Shown piece after piece: positions 41,484 to 52,298 of a stretch of 64,000 nt of DNA. The stretch is from an uncultured Anaerolineae bacterium. GTDB lineage: Bacteria; Chloroflexota; Anaerolineae; J036; Brachytrichaceae. Positions within the stretch are counted from its first letter, which is position 1. Each line of letters begins with the position of its first letter. The stretch is from NCBI GenBank assembly GCA_937959265.1, contig CALGMA010000037.1:24293-88292 (forward strand), in the 5' to 3' direction. The notes under the pieces were generated by a model. It did no database searches and had not been told where the DNA came from. It worked only from the letters and a program-made list of their open reading frames with translations. Position numbers and translations under genes: made by a program.

Positions 41484-41686
41484 GTCGTCGAGAACCATCC
41501 GCAACTGTCGAATCAGGCAAACACCCAGCACACCTCGAGCGCGTTGATCACCACGCGGACTTGCCCCTCGTGGCGAATCACCCACCGAACATCGCCGACA
41601 GCGGCCGAAGGCTGACACCGAATCGCGTTTGAGCGAATAGGCATCGTGCGATAAACTCCCGCCAATCTCGGTCGTTTCGCTACGCC
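41484..41686. other. Intergenic stretch with a possible 43-codon ORF
   Basis: Contains no standard gene. A minus-strand frame from ATG 41644 to TGA 41513 encodes 43 residues including VGDVRWVIRHEGQVRVVINA, whose composition looks protein-like, but no clear ribosome site precedes it. It could be a small gene, a relic or chance. Confidence 0.25.
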
Positions 41687-42622
41687 ATGAAAGGGATCCT
41701 GGTCTTCGGTAACCTCCAGCTCGACGTGCTATGCAGACCGGTGTCGTCGCTGCCGGTGCCGGGGGAGTTGCGCAAGATCGAACAGGTGGACTTCGCGCTG
41801 AGCGGCAACGGCGGCAACTTGGCAATCGCCCTGGCACGTTTGGGCATGCCGGTCAGCCTAGTAGGTTACAGCGGGGCCGACATGGTGGGTGAGCAGTTCC
41901 GGGCGATTCTGGCTGCCGAGGGGGTCAACATTGACCGGCTGGCGCAGCACCGCTCACTGGGCACCGGGACATCGTTCGTCGCGATCTCGCCTAGCGGCGA
42001 AAAGAGCGTGCTGTTCGTCAACGGGGCCAACGAAGCATTCGAGCTAGACGACGTGCCGGATGACTGGCTAGAGGGCGCGCAGTTCGTCGCCGTGTGCAGC
42101 ATCTTCGTCTTGCCACAATTCACCGGTGACGCAGTCGGGCGATTGTTCGCCCGCGCGCGACGATGCGGCGCGACCACGGTGCTGAACACGTGCTGGGACA
42201 GCGAAGGTCGTGGGTTGTCTTTCCTGCACCCGGCGCTGGCCGAGACGGATTACTTCATCCTCAACCACGATGAAGGCCGGCAACTGACTTTTTGTGACCA
42301 GCCGGAGAACATTCTCGATATGCTCGCCTCACACACGTCGGGCACGATCGTGCTCACGCTGGGCAGCGCCGGTTGCTGCTTCCATGCCAACGGCGCGTTC
42401 ATCTGCGTGCCGGCTGTGCCCGTCGCTGCCACCGACACCACCGGCGCGGGAGATGCATTCATCGCCGGCTTCATCGCCGGCTTAACCCACGGCCTATCGC
42501 TGGAAGCATGCGCCCGGCTGGGCTGTCGGGTAGCAGCGTTTGCCGTTACCGGGCCAGGTGCATATCCGCGCATTCCGAGAGCGAAGGATGCAACGGAGTT
42601 GTTACAGGAGGTCACATCATGA
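41687..42622 (+). CDS. PfkB-family sugar kinase
   Basis: ATP-dependent kinase of the ribokinase family, 311 residues. The N-terminal sugar-binding motif is ALSGNGGNLAIALARLG and the C-terminal anion-hole/catalytic motif is ATDTTGAGDAFIAGFIAGL, with the catalytic Asp in GAGD. Substrate (a sugar or nucleoside) is not evident. Its stop overlaps the next gene's start (ATGA, 42619-42622), so the two are co-translated. Confidence 0.88.
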   Translation: MKGILVFGNLQLDVLCRPVSSLPVPGELRKIEQVDFALSGNGGNLAIALARLGMPVSLVGYSGADMVGEQFRAILAAEGVNIDRLAQHRSLGTGTSFVAISPSGEKSVLFVNGANEAFELDDVPDDWLEGAQFVAVCSIFVLPQFTGDAVGRLFARARRCGATTVLNTCWDSEGRGLSFLHPALAETDYFILNHDEGRQLTFCDQPENILDMLASHTSGTIVLTLGSAGCCFHANGAFICVPAVPVAATDTTGAGDAFIAGFIAGLTHGLSLEACARLGCRVAAFAVTGPGAYPRIPRAKDATELLQEVTS

Positions 42623-43920
42623 ATGATCGCGATGACCGCCATCGCTATGCGGGCTTGGATCGCGTGCACGCGCCTGGACTGTCGGTCGGTGAATCGGCAA
42701 CACGGCTGCGTCGCCTCGCCTACGTCGAGATGCGCTTGATGCGCCTGTTTGCCTCGCGCATGGTGACGATCGCCAATCGGGAAGTCAAGTTGCTGCTGGC
42801 GCGTCTGCAATACGAGGCTTGCATGCACACTGATGGGTTGCGAGGGCGCGTCTTGGAAATGCGCATGGCAAAAAGCCGGCTGGACATTGCGCCCGATGAG
42901 GCGCTGGCGATCTTCTTCGACGAAGCCGAGCACCTGCCGAACGCCGCCTCCTTTTTGGCCGTTGTCACCCACCTGATCAAACCGATGTTGCGCCAGGCCT
43001 ACGAAGGCTATCTCCGCGAAGCGAATCACCTGGCCGATTACCCGAGCGTCCGCCTCGTCAAGCAATGCCTGGCCGATGAGATCGAACATCAAGCGCTGCT
43101 CGAATCGGCGTTGAACCGAACACCGTTCACCGATGCCGATCGTGCATTGACCGATTTGTGGCAACGATCGCTCGTGAGCTACTTGAGCGCTGCAGGTGGG
43201 CTGGATGGCACTGCCCTTCGCAGCAAGCTGCCGCCGCGCCAAGCGTCACAGGCGCCTTATCGCATCCCGCACGAACTCACCCGGGACGACTCGTTCGCTC
43301 GCGTGTGGGATTTCGTGAAGCCGCCGTATGAGCACGTCGCCGATCACCTCAACTACATGATGAGCATCCGACTGAGCGAGATCAATGTCGCCGAAGGTTT
43401 AGCCATTGTGCTGTTCGAGACCGAGGACATGCCGTGGAGTTTCTATGCCGACATCTCGCGACACTGCTGGGACGAAGTGCGCCATTCCATGTTCGGCGAA
43501 GCGGCGATTGAAGCGACGTATGGCGATCGCGCTGCGCTGCCGCTGCGCGACTACGAAGGCGTGTTCGCCATGGAGGCGCCGGCATTGGAGCAATACACCG
43601 TGCTCGGCTTGGAAGTAGAGGGCAAAAACATGAAGTACCCGCCCGGCAAGCGGCTGGAGTGGGAATTCTGCCGCGACGCTGCTCGGCATGCGCTGATGAC
43701 GACGTTTCAGGACTTCGACTGGGCCGACGAAGTGCTACACGTAAACATTGCCCGGCGGCAACTGGATCAATGGTTCGAGGGTGGCCTCGAGCATATTGCA
43801 CCTTTCTCAGCAGCAGGCAGAGAACATCGCACGGCAGTGAAACAACGGCATGCGCCAGCGCCGATTATTCCATCACCCTCGTCTCAATCGAAGGCGTTCA
43901 CGCAACCCTGCGAGGGATGA
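42619..43920 (+). CDS. Double ferritin-like (di-iron type) protein of unknown function
   Basis: A 433-residue soluble helical protein that looks like two ferritin-like four-helix bundles in tandem. Metal-binding ExxH motifs are visible at E154-H157 (ADEIEHQALL), E286-H289 (CWDEVRHSMF) and E371-H374 (WADEVLHVNI), with further conserved-looking Glu/His in FFDEAEHLP, FETEDMPW and LQYEACMHTD. Starts at ATG 42619 with an AGGAGG ribosome site at 42606-42611, overlapping the kinase stop. The arrangement suggests a di-iron oxidase or oxygenase acting on a product of the kinase, but I recognise no characterised relative. Confidence 0.7.
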   Translation: MNDRDDRHRYAGLDRVHAPGLSVGESATRLRRLAYVEMRLMRLFASRMVTIANREVKLLLARLQYEACMHTDGLRGRVLEMRMAKSRLDIAPDEALAIFFDEAEHLPNAASFLAVVTHLIKPMLRQAYEGYLREANHLADYPSVRLVKQCLADEIEHQALLESALNRTPFTDADRALTDLWQRSLVSYLSAAGGLDGTALRSKLPPRQASQAPYRIPHELTRDDSFARVWDFVKPPYEHVADHLNYMMSIRLSEINVAEGLAIVLFETEDMPWSFYADISRHCWDEVRHSMFGEAAIEATYGDRAALPLRDYEGVFAMEAPALEQYTVLGLEVEGKNMKYPPGKRLEWEFCRDAARHALMTTFQDFDWADEVLHVNIARRQLDQWFEGGLEHIAPFSAAGREHRTAVKQRHAPAPIIPSPSSQSKAFTQPCEG

Positions 43921-44173
43921 CCACACTCAGCGCAGGCCAATCGGCCGGTCGAGCTGGAAGTGCGACGTGGGCGCGATGCAGCACCAGGCGCTGTCAATTC
44001 CAGATCCACAACGCCCAAGGCAGACGACAAATACCAAACCGTCCAACGTGAGAAGCTGCCCGATAGCCCCGTCAGATTAATCCTGAAAGGAGAAGAAGAA
44101 TGATCGAGTGCGTCGAATAATCGCTCCCCCAGCAACCTAACAACTCAACAACCTATCAACTTACAATACAACC
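43921..44173. repeat. Intergenic stretch ending in degenerate 7-bp repeats before polA
   Basis: No gene is visible in 43921-44130. From about 44132 to the polA start the sequence runs CAACCTA, ACAACTC, AACAACC, TATCAAC, TTACAAT, ACAACC, a degenerate 7-bp period. This AC-rich tract forms the 5' leader of polA, which has no evident Shine-Dalgarno sequence. Confidence 0.5.
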
Positions 44174-47047
44174 ATGGCACACGCCAATGGCAAGCGTCCG
44201 AAGCTGCTCCTACTCGACGGCCATTCACTCGCGTACCGCGCGTTCTTCGTAGTGTATCCGCCCAACCGGCCCGACACCGGTCTGGCCCAGCTTTCGATCA
44301 CCAACGAACGCGGCGAGAAAGAATTCACCGGCGTGGTCTACACCTTCGCCAGCATGCTGCTGCGGGTGTGGAACGAGCAGCAGCCAGGCTACATCGCTGC
44401 GGCGTTCGACGTCGGCGCGACCTTCCGCGACGACATCTATCCCGCATACAAAAGCACCCGTCAAAAGTCGCCGGACACGCTGGAGGAGCAGGTCGAGCGC
44501 ATTCAGCATCTGCTAAAGACATTCGAAATTCCTGTCTTCACCGCAGAGGGTTTCGAGGCGGATGACGTGCTCGGCACACTCGCCCGACGCGCCAGCGGCG
44601 AGGGCATGGAGGTGATGATCGTCACCGGCGACCGCGACGCGCTGCAGCTCGTCTCGCCGGCAGTGAAGGTGCTCACTTCCCGCCAACGCTTCGAAGATAC
44701 CATCGTCTACGATGAAGCGCTGGTCGAATCCACCTACGGCGTGCGCCCAGACCAGTTGATTGACTACAAGGCGTTGGTGGGCGATGCCTCGGACAACATC
44801 CCCGGGGTGCGCGGCATCGGCGAGAAAACGGCGCAGGCGCTCTTGCAACAATATGGCACACTCGACGGCATCTACGCGCATCTGGACGAGATCACGCAGA
44901 AGCGCGTGCGCAGCGCGCTGGAAGCCGGCCGCGACGCCGCGTACCTCAGCCGCCAGCTCGCTGCCATTCGCACCGACCTGCCGCTCGACGTGAACTGGGA
45001 CGCTTGCGCCGCGCAGTTCGATTACCAGCGCGTGCTCAGTCTGTTCCGCGAGCTGCGCTTCGAGAGCCTGATCAAGCGCATCCCGCAGGCGCCGGCTGGC
45101 GCAGAAGTCGAAGACGCCGGCGACGGCGCTGCGCCCGCGCAACTGAGCATGTTCAACGCGAGCGCCGAACAGCCGCCGGCGCACTTCACGATGAACGCTC
45201 CCACCCGCGCGCGCCTGGTGGACGGCGACGATGCGTTCAAAGCGTTGCTCGCTGTGCTGAACAACGCCCGGCGCATCGCCTTCGACACCGAAACCACCGA
45301 CACCGACCCGCTGCGCGGCGAGCTGGTCGGCCTATCGTTCTGCGTGAGAGAGGGCGAAGGCTGGTACCTGCCCTGCATCGCCCATACCACTTCAGTAGAG
45401 GGCGACAAGGCGCATCCTTGGCATCTCGACCCCACTTCGGCCAAGTTCGAGCCGGTCGTCCTTGCGCTGCAGCGCCGCGACGTCGAACTCGTGGCCCACA
45501 ACGCCAAGTTCGACCTGGCCGTGCTGCGCGAGATCGGCGTGACGATTGACAAGCCGGTCTTCGACACGATGATCGCTCAATTCCTGTGCGACCCCGGCGG
45601 ACGCGCCCTGGGGCTGAAGCAGATGGCCTTCAATTACTTCGGCTGGCAGATGACGGAAATCGGCGAGTTGATCGGGCGCGGCAAGAAACAGATCACCATG
45701 CGCGACGTGCCGATCGAGCACGTGACGGCCTACGCCGCCGCCGACGCCGACGCGACCTATCGCCTGCGCGACGCGCTCGAGCCCATGCTGCGCGAGCGCA
45801 ACCAGGAGCGGTTGTTCTATGAGGTTGAGCTGCCGCTCATCCCGGTGCTGGTGGACATGGAGATGACCGGCGTCGCGCTCGACGTGAAATACTTGGGGGA
45901 GCTTTCGGGCGAGATCACCGAGCGCCTGCGCGACTTGGAGAAACGCATCTATAACGTCGCCGGCATGGTATTCAACATCAACTCTACCAAGCAGCTCAGC
46001 GACGTGTTATTCGGCAAGCTCGGCCTGCCCACGCAAGGCCTGCGCAAGACCGAAGCCGGCGGCTTCTCCACCGCCGCCGACGTGTTGGACGGCCTGCGCG
46101 ACCAGCACGAGATCGTCCCGCTCATCCTGGAGCACCGCGAGCTGAGCAAGTTACAGGGCACCTATGTGAATGCGCTGCCGCAGTTGATCAACCCCAAGAC
46201 CGGACGCCTGCACACGGACTTCAACCAGACCGGCGCAGTGACCGGCCGGCTGTCGTCGTCGAACCCCAACCTGCAAAACATCCCCATCAAGACGGAAATG
46301 GGCCGGCGCGTGCGCAAGGCCTTCGTCCCGCGCAAAGGCTGGCGGCTGATCAGCGCCGACTATTCGCAGGTTGAGCTGCGCATCCTCGCCCACCTGGCCG
46401 ACGACCCTACGTTGAAGGAAGCGTTCGCCAACAACGAAGACATCCACGCCACGACGGCCGCAGCCATCTATGAGGTGCCACTGCGCGACGTGACGCCGAT
46501 GCAACGCAACAACGCCAAGCGCATCAACTTCGGCATCGCCTACGGCATGGGTGCCTTCGCTCTGGCCGCCAACACCGGCATGACCCAGGCCGAAGCGCAA
46601 GAGTTCATCAACCGCTACTTCGCCCGCTTCCCGCGCGTGCGGGATTGGCTGGAAGCGACCAAGCGCCACGCTGCCGAGCAAGGCTACGTCGAGACAGTGC
46701 TGGGCCGTCGGCGCTACTTCCCAGAGTTGACCTCGCGCGCGTCGCCGGAGCCGGTGCGCCGCCGCGCCGAACGAGAAGCGATCAACCACCCGGTGCAAGG
46801 CTCGGCGGCAGACATCATGAAGATCGCCATGATCAACGTACACCGCAAACTGCGCGAGGGCGGCTACCAGGCGCGCATGACGCTGCAGGTGCACGACGAG
46901 CTGGTGTTCGATTGCCCGCCCAACGAGCTTGCCACAATATGCGCTCTGATCAAGCACGAGATGGAGTCGGCCTATCGGCTGAGCGTCCCGCTGCGCGCCG
47001 ACGTCGCCGCGGGCAAGAACTGGGACGAAGTGGAAGAGGTATTGTGA
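44174..47047 (+). CDS. polA: DNA polymerase I
   Basis: A 957-residue repair and Okazaki-fragment polymerase with all three domains: 5'-3' exonuclease (1-300; LLLDGHSLAYRAFF, GFEADDVLGTLA, KALVGDASDNIPGVRGIGEK), 3'-5' proofreading exonuclease (about 365-545; AFDTETTDTD, HNAKFDLAVL, YAAADADATYRL, so DEDD residues intact) and polymerase (about 580-957) with motif A SADYSQVELRILAH, motif B RNNAKRINFGIAYG and motif C LQVHDELVFD. Downstream, its stop overlaps the GTG of the PPIase gene. Confidence 0.97.
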   Translation: MAHANGKRPKLLLLDGHSLAYRAFFVVYPPNRPDTGLAQLSITNERGEKEFTGVVYTFASMLLRVWNEQQPGYIAAAFDVGATFRDDIYPAYKSTRQKSPDTLEEQVERIQHLLKTFEIPVFTAEGFEADDVLGTLARRASGEGMEVMIVTGDRDALQLVSPAVKVLTSRQRFEDTIVYDEALVESTYGVRPDQLIDYKALVGDASDNIPGVRGIGEKTAQALLQQYGTLDGIYAHLDEITQKRVRSALEAGRDAAYLSRQLAAIRTDLPLDVNWDACAAQFDYQRVLSLFRELRFESLIKRIPQAPAGAEVEDAGDGAAPAQLSMFNASAEQPPAHFTMNAPTRARLVDGDDAFKALLAVLNNARRIAFDTETTDTDPLRGELVGLSFCVREGEGWYLPCIAHTTSVEGDKAHPWHLDPTSAKFEPVVLALQRRDVELVAHNAKFDLAVLREIGVTIDKPVFDTMIAQFLCDPGGRALGLKQMAFNYFGWQMTEIGELIGRGKKQITMRDVPIEHVTAYAAADADATYRLRDALEPMLRERNQERLFYEVELPLIPVLVDMEMTGVALDVKYLGELSGEITERLRDLEKRIYNVAGMVFNINSTKQLSDVLFGKLGLPTQGLRKTEAGGFSTAADVLDGLRDQHEIVPLILEHRELSKLQGTYVNALPQLINPKTGRLHTDFNQTGAVTGRLSSSNPNLQNIPIKTEMGRRVRKAFVPRKGWRLISADYSQVELRILAHLADDPTLKEAFANNEDIHATTAAAIYEVPLRDVTPMQRNNAKRINFGIAYGMGAFALAANTGMTQAEAQEFINRYFARFPRVRDWLEATKRHAAEQGYVETVLGRRRYFPELTSRASPEPVRRRAEREAINHPVQGSAADIMKIAMINVHRKLREGGYQARMTLQVHDELVFDCPPNELATICALIKHEMESAYRLSVPLRADVAAGKNWDEVEEVL

Positions 47048-47988
47048 GTAAAAGGATCGTCCTCGCTGCGTTAGCGACGCTGCTCACGGCATGCGCCGGC
47101 GACCCGGCCGATGGGCAACTGGTGATCACCCCGGAAATCTTCGGCGTCACGGTGATCCCACAAGCGACCGCCACGCCGACGCCACAACCCACACCCACAC
47201 CCAATCCACTGGCGGCGCGCGTGAACGGCCAGCCCATCACGCTGGCCGAATACGAAGCCGAGTTGGCGCGCTACATCGCAGCGCTGCCCGACGCGCCTGA
47301 CCCTCAGAGCAAACGGGGCCAACTGTTGGCGCTGCAGCTCAAGGATGCCGCCCTCGAGGCGCTCATCGAATACGCGCTGATCGAACAAGAGGCCGCGCGC
47401 AGCGGCATCCGGGTGAGCGACCAGCAGGTCGCCGATGAATTGGCTATCGCCAAAGCGCACGCCGGCGGAGAAGCAAAATTCCAGGCCTGGCTGGCCACCA
47501 TGCGCCAGACCGAAGCAGACGTCCGCGCACTCTTGCGACGCGAGTTGTTGGTCAATGCTGTGCGCGACCGCGTGCTGACGACGATGCCCCGCACAGCGGA
47601 GTACGTCCACGCCTACCACATCGTCGTGGCCACCGAACGCGAAGCGCGCCAGGTGCTGACGCGACTGCAAAACGGCGCCAAGTTCACCGCCCTGGCGCAA
47701 TCGCTCTCGCTGGACGAAAGCACACGCGCAGACGGCGGCGACTTGGGATGGTTCGCGCGCAACACCGGCGCCATATTGTGGCCGGAGGTGGAAGATGCTG
47801 CGTTCGGCCTGCAGCCGGGTGAGACCAGCGAGATCGTCAAAAGCCCGATCGGCTATCACATCGTCCGGGTGACCGAGCGCGAGATACGCGGCTTGACCGA
47901 GGCCGACACCATCCACCTGCAAACAGTCGCGCTGGCGGAGTGGATGGCCAGCTTGAAGGCGCGCGCGCAGATCGAGCGATTCATTTGA
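47044..47988 (+). CDS. Parvulin-type peptidyl-prolyl isomerase lipoprotein (PrsA/SurA-like)
   Basis: A 314-residue exported foldase. The GTG at 47044 overlaps the polA stop and gives a lipoprotein signal (MSKRIVLAALATLLTAC, C17); the upstream open frame is only an out-of-frame reading of polA. A Thr-Pro linker precedes a SurA_N-like helical region (60-180) and a rotamase domain (190-290; YHIVVATEREARQVLTRLQN, GGDLGWFARNTG, SPIGYHIVRVTE). Likely helps fold exported proteins. Co-transcription with polA is incidental. Confidence 0.88.
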   Translation: MSKRIVLAALATLLTACAGDPADGQLVITPEIFGVTVIPQATATPTPQPTPTPNPLAARVNGQPITLAEYEAELARYIAALPDAPDPQSKRGQLLALQLKDAALEALIEYALIEQEAARSGIRVSDQQVADELAIAKAHAGGEAKFQAWLATMRQTEADVRALLRRELLVNAVRDRVLTTMPRTAEYVHAYHIVVATEREARQVLTRLQNGAKFTALAQSLSLDESTRADGGDLGWFARNTGAILWPEVEDAAFGLQPGETSEIVKSPIGYHIVRVTEREIRGLTEADTIHLQTVALAEWMASLKARAQIERFI

Positions 47989-48325
47989 AGCAAACGCTCG
48001 GGGATTAGCCGTTATGCCCAACATCACTCCAATCACACCTGACGCGCTTGCAAAAAGATGGGGGCTTGGTCTCGTGCGCGCACGAGCAACATGACAACTG
48101 ATGATTGAGGAGCGCCTTCCTCCCACCTGCTGCCTGTCAACGCTGCTTATCGCGTCGGCTATCAATGCTGCGTCTTTCAACCGGAGCTACGAAAGTCTCT
48201 CCGGCGCGTCGCCCTTATACGACACACAGCGGCTACGCAACAGAATCGTCCACACAGACGATGGCGCTGCCGCTACGGTCGCGCATCGCGCCGCAGATGA
48301 GTTTTGCTGATTCAGGAGGTGCATT
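47989..48325. other. Gene-poor interval before the patatin gene
   Basis: No convincing gene. It contains a short inverted repeat CCGGAG / CTCCGG (about 48181-48203) and a possible -10 TTATAC near 48216 without a good -35. The strong AGGAGGT site at 48314-48320 belongs to the patatin gene. Confidence 0.4.
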
Positions 48326-49330
48326 GTGGCTCGCAAACGGATCCTATCCATCGACGGCGGTGGCATCCGCGGCATCATTCCATTGTGCGCGTTGGTAGAG
48401 CTGGAAAAGCAGCTCAAGCAGCCGGCGCGCGAGTTCTTTTCGTTCATGGCCGGCACATCCACCGGCGCGATCATCGGCGCCGGGCTGGCCCGCGGCTTAT
48501 CCGCCGAGCGGTGCCTCCAGCTCTACCTCGAGTTGGGCGACCGCGCCTTCCGCCACAACCCGCTGGACTGGATCGTCAGCCTTGGCTCGTTCAAATACCG
48601 CACGGCGCCGCTCGTGAAACTGCTCAGAGAGTTCCTCGGCAATCCCACCCTGAACGAGCTGCCCGTTGACGTGATGTTCACAGCGATGCGCGTGCGCGAC
48701 GGCAAACCGTTCTACTTCGTCAAGGACAACCCGTCCAATGAGCAAGTCACCGGCAGGCTGCGCTTGGTAGATTGTGTCGCTGCATCCTCCGCCGCGCCGA
48801 CATTCTTCGAGCCGTGGCCCGTGCCGGGCATCGGCGCGTGTGTGGACGGCGGCATCGGTATCGCCGGCAACCCATGCTACCAAGCATGCGTCGAGGCTTT
48901 CCACTACATGCCGGAGGGCAAATACCCCATCGCCGCAACGACGGTGGTATCGCTCGGCACCGGCTTCTACAAGACACACTACGACCCGTCCAACCTGATC
49001 GCGTGGGTGCAATGGATCATCGGTGAGTTGCTGGACGAGCCGGCGGCGCAACAGACGCAGCTCGTGCAACGACACTACGTCACGCATGGCCTGCACCTGG
49101 TGCGCCTGAACGTACAGTTGCCGCAGGAAATCGGCATGGATGATATCGCTGCCATACCGCGCCTCGTAGAGATCGGCGAAGCTGCAGCCGCCCGGTTGGA
49201 CTGGGACGCGCTGCTCACCCCACCTGCCGGCGAGAAAGCCGTCGAACTGGCTCCCTCGCGCTTGCCGCGTAATGCGCCGTCCAAGAACGCCGTGATCATC
49301 AAGCCGAGGCAGCGCAGAAGTAAGCTGTGA
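48326..49330 (+). CDS. Patatin-like phospholipase
   Basis: A 334-residue acyl hydrolase of the patatin family. The oxyanion loop DGGGIRG starts at D10, the nucleophile elbow GTSTG has S45, and the catalytic aspartate is D174 in VDGG. GTG start at 48326 is supported by AGGAGGT five bases upstream. Cytoplasmic; no signal peptide. Domain layout resembles cytosolic plant-type patatins. No cyclic-nucleotide synthase is adjacent, so I do not assign a defence role. Confidence 0.9.
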   Translation: MARKRILSIDGGGIRGIIPLCALVELEKQLKQPAREFFSFMAGTSTGAIIGAGLARGLSAERCLQLYLELGDRAFRHNPLDWIVSLGSFKYRTAPLVKLLREFLGNPTLNELPVDVMFTAMRVRDGKPFYFVKDNPSNEQVTGRLRLVDCVAASSAAPTFFEPWPVPGIGACVDGGIGIAGNPCYQACVEAFHYMPEGKYPIAATTVVSLGTGFYKTHYDPSNLIAWVQWIIGELLDEPAAQQTQLVQRHYVTHGLHLVRLNVQLPQEIGMDDIAAIPRLVEIGEAAAARLDWDALLTPPAGEKAVELAPSRLPRNAPSKNAVIIKPRQRRSKL

Positions 49331-49338
49331 GCTACGAG

Positions 49339-49950
49339 CTATGAGTCTCGCGCCTCCGCGTCTTGCGTTTCGTGATGGACGTGGACGATGCGCTCGATGG
49401 TGGTGTAGGCGGTCAGGATCGCCAGCGCCCAGACCAGGACGACGAGCGACGCCGACGAGACCGGCGACAGCAACAAGCCAGCGGCGAGGAGCAGGAAACG
49501 ACCGAAACGGCTGAACACCCCCACCCTGCACTCCAAACCCAGCCCCTCGGCGCGGGCGCGCGTGTAGCTCACCATGAACGAGCCGACCAGCGCCGCGAAC
49601 GTGACGACCACGGAGCGCGTATCGCCGCGCGCGGCGAAGTAGTAGCCCAAGCCGGCCAGTAGCGCGCCCTCGGCCAGCCGATCGAGCGTCGAATCGAAGA
49701 ACGCGCCAAACTTAGTCTGTTTGCCCAACTTGCGCGCCACTGCGCCGTCCACGGCGTCGAACGGCATGCCGATTGCGACCATCACCACCCCACCCCAAAA
49801 CGGCTGACCGATGGCGATAAGCGCGCCGGCAGCCACGTTGAGCAGGAAGCCGGCAAACGTGAGCGCATTGGGAGAAATGCCGGCGCGCGCCAGGGCATTC
49901 ACCAGCGGATCGAGCAGCGGACTCAGATGCTTGCGCGCCCAGGCTTCCAT
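49339..49950 (-). CDS. CDP-alcohol phosphatidyltransferase, probably phosphatidylinositol-phosphate synthase
   Basis: Integral membrane enzyme of 203 residues with about six helices. The CDP-AP catalytic motif is complete: D65, D68-G69, A72-R73, G82, D86, D90. The family transfers a phosphatidyl group to an alcohol phosphate. The neighbour 80 bp upstream is myo-inositol-1-phosphate synthase, so inositol phosphate is the likely acceptor, as in actinobacterial PIP synthase. PgsA (glycerol-3-phosphate) activity remains possible. Confidence 0.82.
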   Translation of the reverse strand: MEAWARKHLSPLLDPLVNALARAGISPNALTFAGFLLNVAAGALIAIGQPFWGGVVMVAIGMPFDAVDGAVARKLGKQTKFGAFFDSTLDRLAEGALLAGLGYYFAARGDTRSVVVTFAALVGSFMVSYTRARAEGLGLECRVGVFSRFGRFLLLAAGLLLSPVSSASLVVLVWALAILTAYTTIERIVHVHHETQDAEARDS

Positions 49951-50030
49951 ATCAAGAATCGGCGGTCAGGGAACCAGGGATCGGCGCGGTATGCTCATCC
50001 TGCCCCTGGCCCCTGATTTTTCTGGCCCGG

Positions 50031-51146
<1,116 letters not shown>

Positions 51147-51263
51147 TTCTCGATGTTCCTCTTCCGTAGCTGCATGCTGGCTTGGCGCCTGACGCACAAG
51201 CCGTCTTGCAGCTCATTTCCTTAAAACAAGCCGGCTGATTATAATCACCCTGCCGAGAGATCT

Positions 51264-52298
51264 ATGCCATACCGTCCAGAGGATTTGGAACTCGACGAAG
51301 GGTACTGGCGCGCATTGCTGGAAGAAGTAGAGAAACTGCCTATCCCACCGACGCGATCGCCATCACACCAGTCCGTGCTGCAAGCGTCGGCGCATTCCAC
51401 CCCGTCCCAAGAAACGCAGCGTCCGGCTGGTCAACATGCAAGCGTCGCTTCCGAGAGCGCGCAGACTTGGGCCGCACTCCAGGAAGCAATGGCCCACAAC
51501 ACGCCGTTGGAAGTAGAAGTGACCGGTTGTAACCGCGGCGGCTTGATCGTCCACTATCAGGGGTTGCGCGGGTTCGTGCCCTCCTCTCACCTGGAGGCCA
51601 TGTCGCCCGACATGGATGAACCGACCCGTCGCGCGGCGCTGGCCAGCCACATTGGCCGTCACCTGAACGTACGAGTGATCGAACTCGATCCCGAACTCAA
51701 CCGCGTAGTCTTCTCCGAGCGCACGCGTCCATCAGAAGCCGAATCGGCGCCGCCGGAGATTCCGCTCATCCTGCGCGAGATCCGCTCCGGCGAAACGCGC
51801 CGCGGCGTGGTGACAAACCTCACCGCGTTCGGCGCATTCGTGGACCTGGGCGGCTACGAGGGTCTAGTTCACGTCAGCGAACTCTCATGGAGTCGGGTGA
51901 ACCATCCACGCGACATCCTGCACATCGGCCAAGAGGTGAATGTATACGTGATGAGCGTGTCACCGGAAGAAGGACGCATCGCGCTCAGCCTGAAGCGGGC
52001 AAAGGCCAACCCCTGGGAGACGATTGAGCAGCGCTACCATGTAGGGCAAATCGTTCACGGCACGGTGACCAATGTGGTGCAGTTCGGCGCCTTCGTCAAA
52101 GTCGAGAACGACCTCGAAGGGTTGGTGCACATCAGCGAAATGGCCGAGGGCAACTTCATGCACCCGCGTAACATCGTGAACGAAGGCGATCGCGTGATCG
52201 CCCGGGTCATCGCCGTGGATAGTCAGCAGCGGCGTCTGGCGCTCAGCATGCGCGGCGTGTTTGCAGACCGCCAGGCCGAGGGCGAAAACAGCAAATGA
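51264..52298 (+). CDS. S1-domain RNA-binding protein (ribosomal protein S1-like)
   Basis: A 344-residue protein with a polar N-terminus (1-70) and three S1 OB-folds: about 72-155 (GLRGFVPSSHLEAM), 165-245 (VTNLTAFGAFVDLGGYEGLV) and 252-325 (VTNVVQFGAFVKVENDLEGL). The last two have the canonical GAFV...GLVHxSE pattern. Short S1 proteins with three or four repeats act as bS1 in several non-proteobacterial phyla, so a translation-initiation role is likely. A TATAAT at 51240-51245 lies 18 bp upstream of the start, without an evident -35. Confidence 0.85.
   Translation: MPYRPEDLELDEGYWRALLEEVEKLPIPPTRSPSHQSVLQASAHSTPSQETQRPAGQHASVASESAQTWAALQEAMAHNTPLEVEVTGCNRGGLIVHYQGLRGFVPSSHLEAMSPDMDEPTRRAALASHIGRHLNVRVIELDPELNRVVFSERTRPSEAESAPPEIPLILREIRSGETRRGVVTNLTAFGAFVDLGGYEGLVHVSELSWSRVNHPRDILHIGQEVNVYVMSVSPEEGRIALSLKRAKANPWETIEQRYHVGQIVHGTVTNVVQFGAFVKVENDLEGLVHISEMAEGNFMHPRNIVNEGDRVIARVIAVDSQQRRLALSMRGVFADRQAEGENSK

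Noticed and set aside
46645..47043. N-terminal 133 codons of the open frame containing the PPIase
   Set aside because: This part overlaps the conserved polymerase domain of polA in another frame; the lipoprotein signal begins at GTG 47044.
48101..48310. 69-codon plus-strand frame before the patatin gene
   Set aside because: No ribosome site, no recognisable composition or motif, and it ends just before the patatin Shine-Dalgarno sequence.
48326..49330. CBASS defence operon with a patatin effector
   Set aside because: No CD-NTase or accessory Cap gene lies next to it; the flanks are a PPIase and a lipid synthase.
51237..51246. Palindromic GATTATAATC as a shared divergent promoter for ino1 and the S1 gene
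   Set aside because: It contains TATAAT on both strands, but no acceptable -35 element lies at the right distance on either side.
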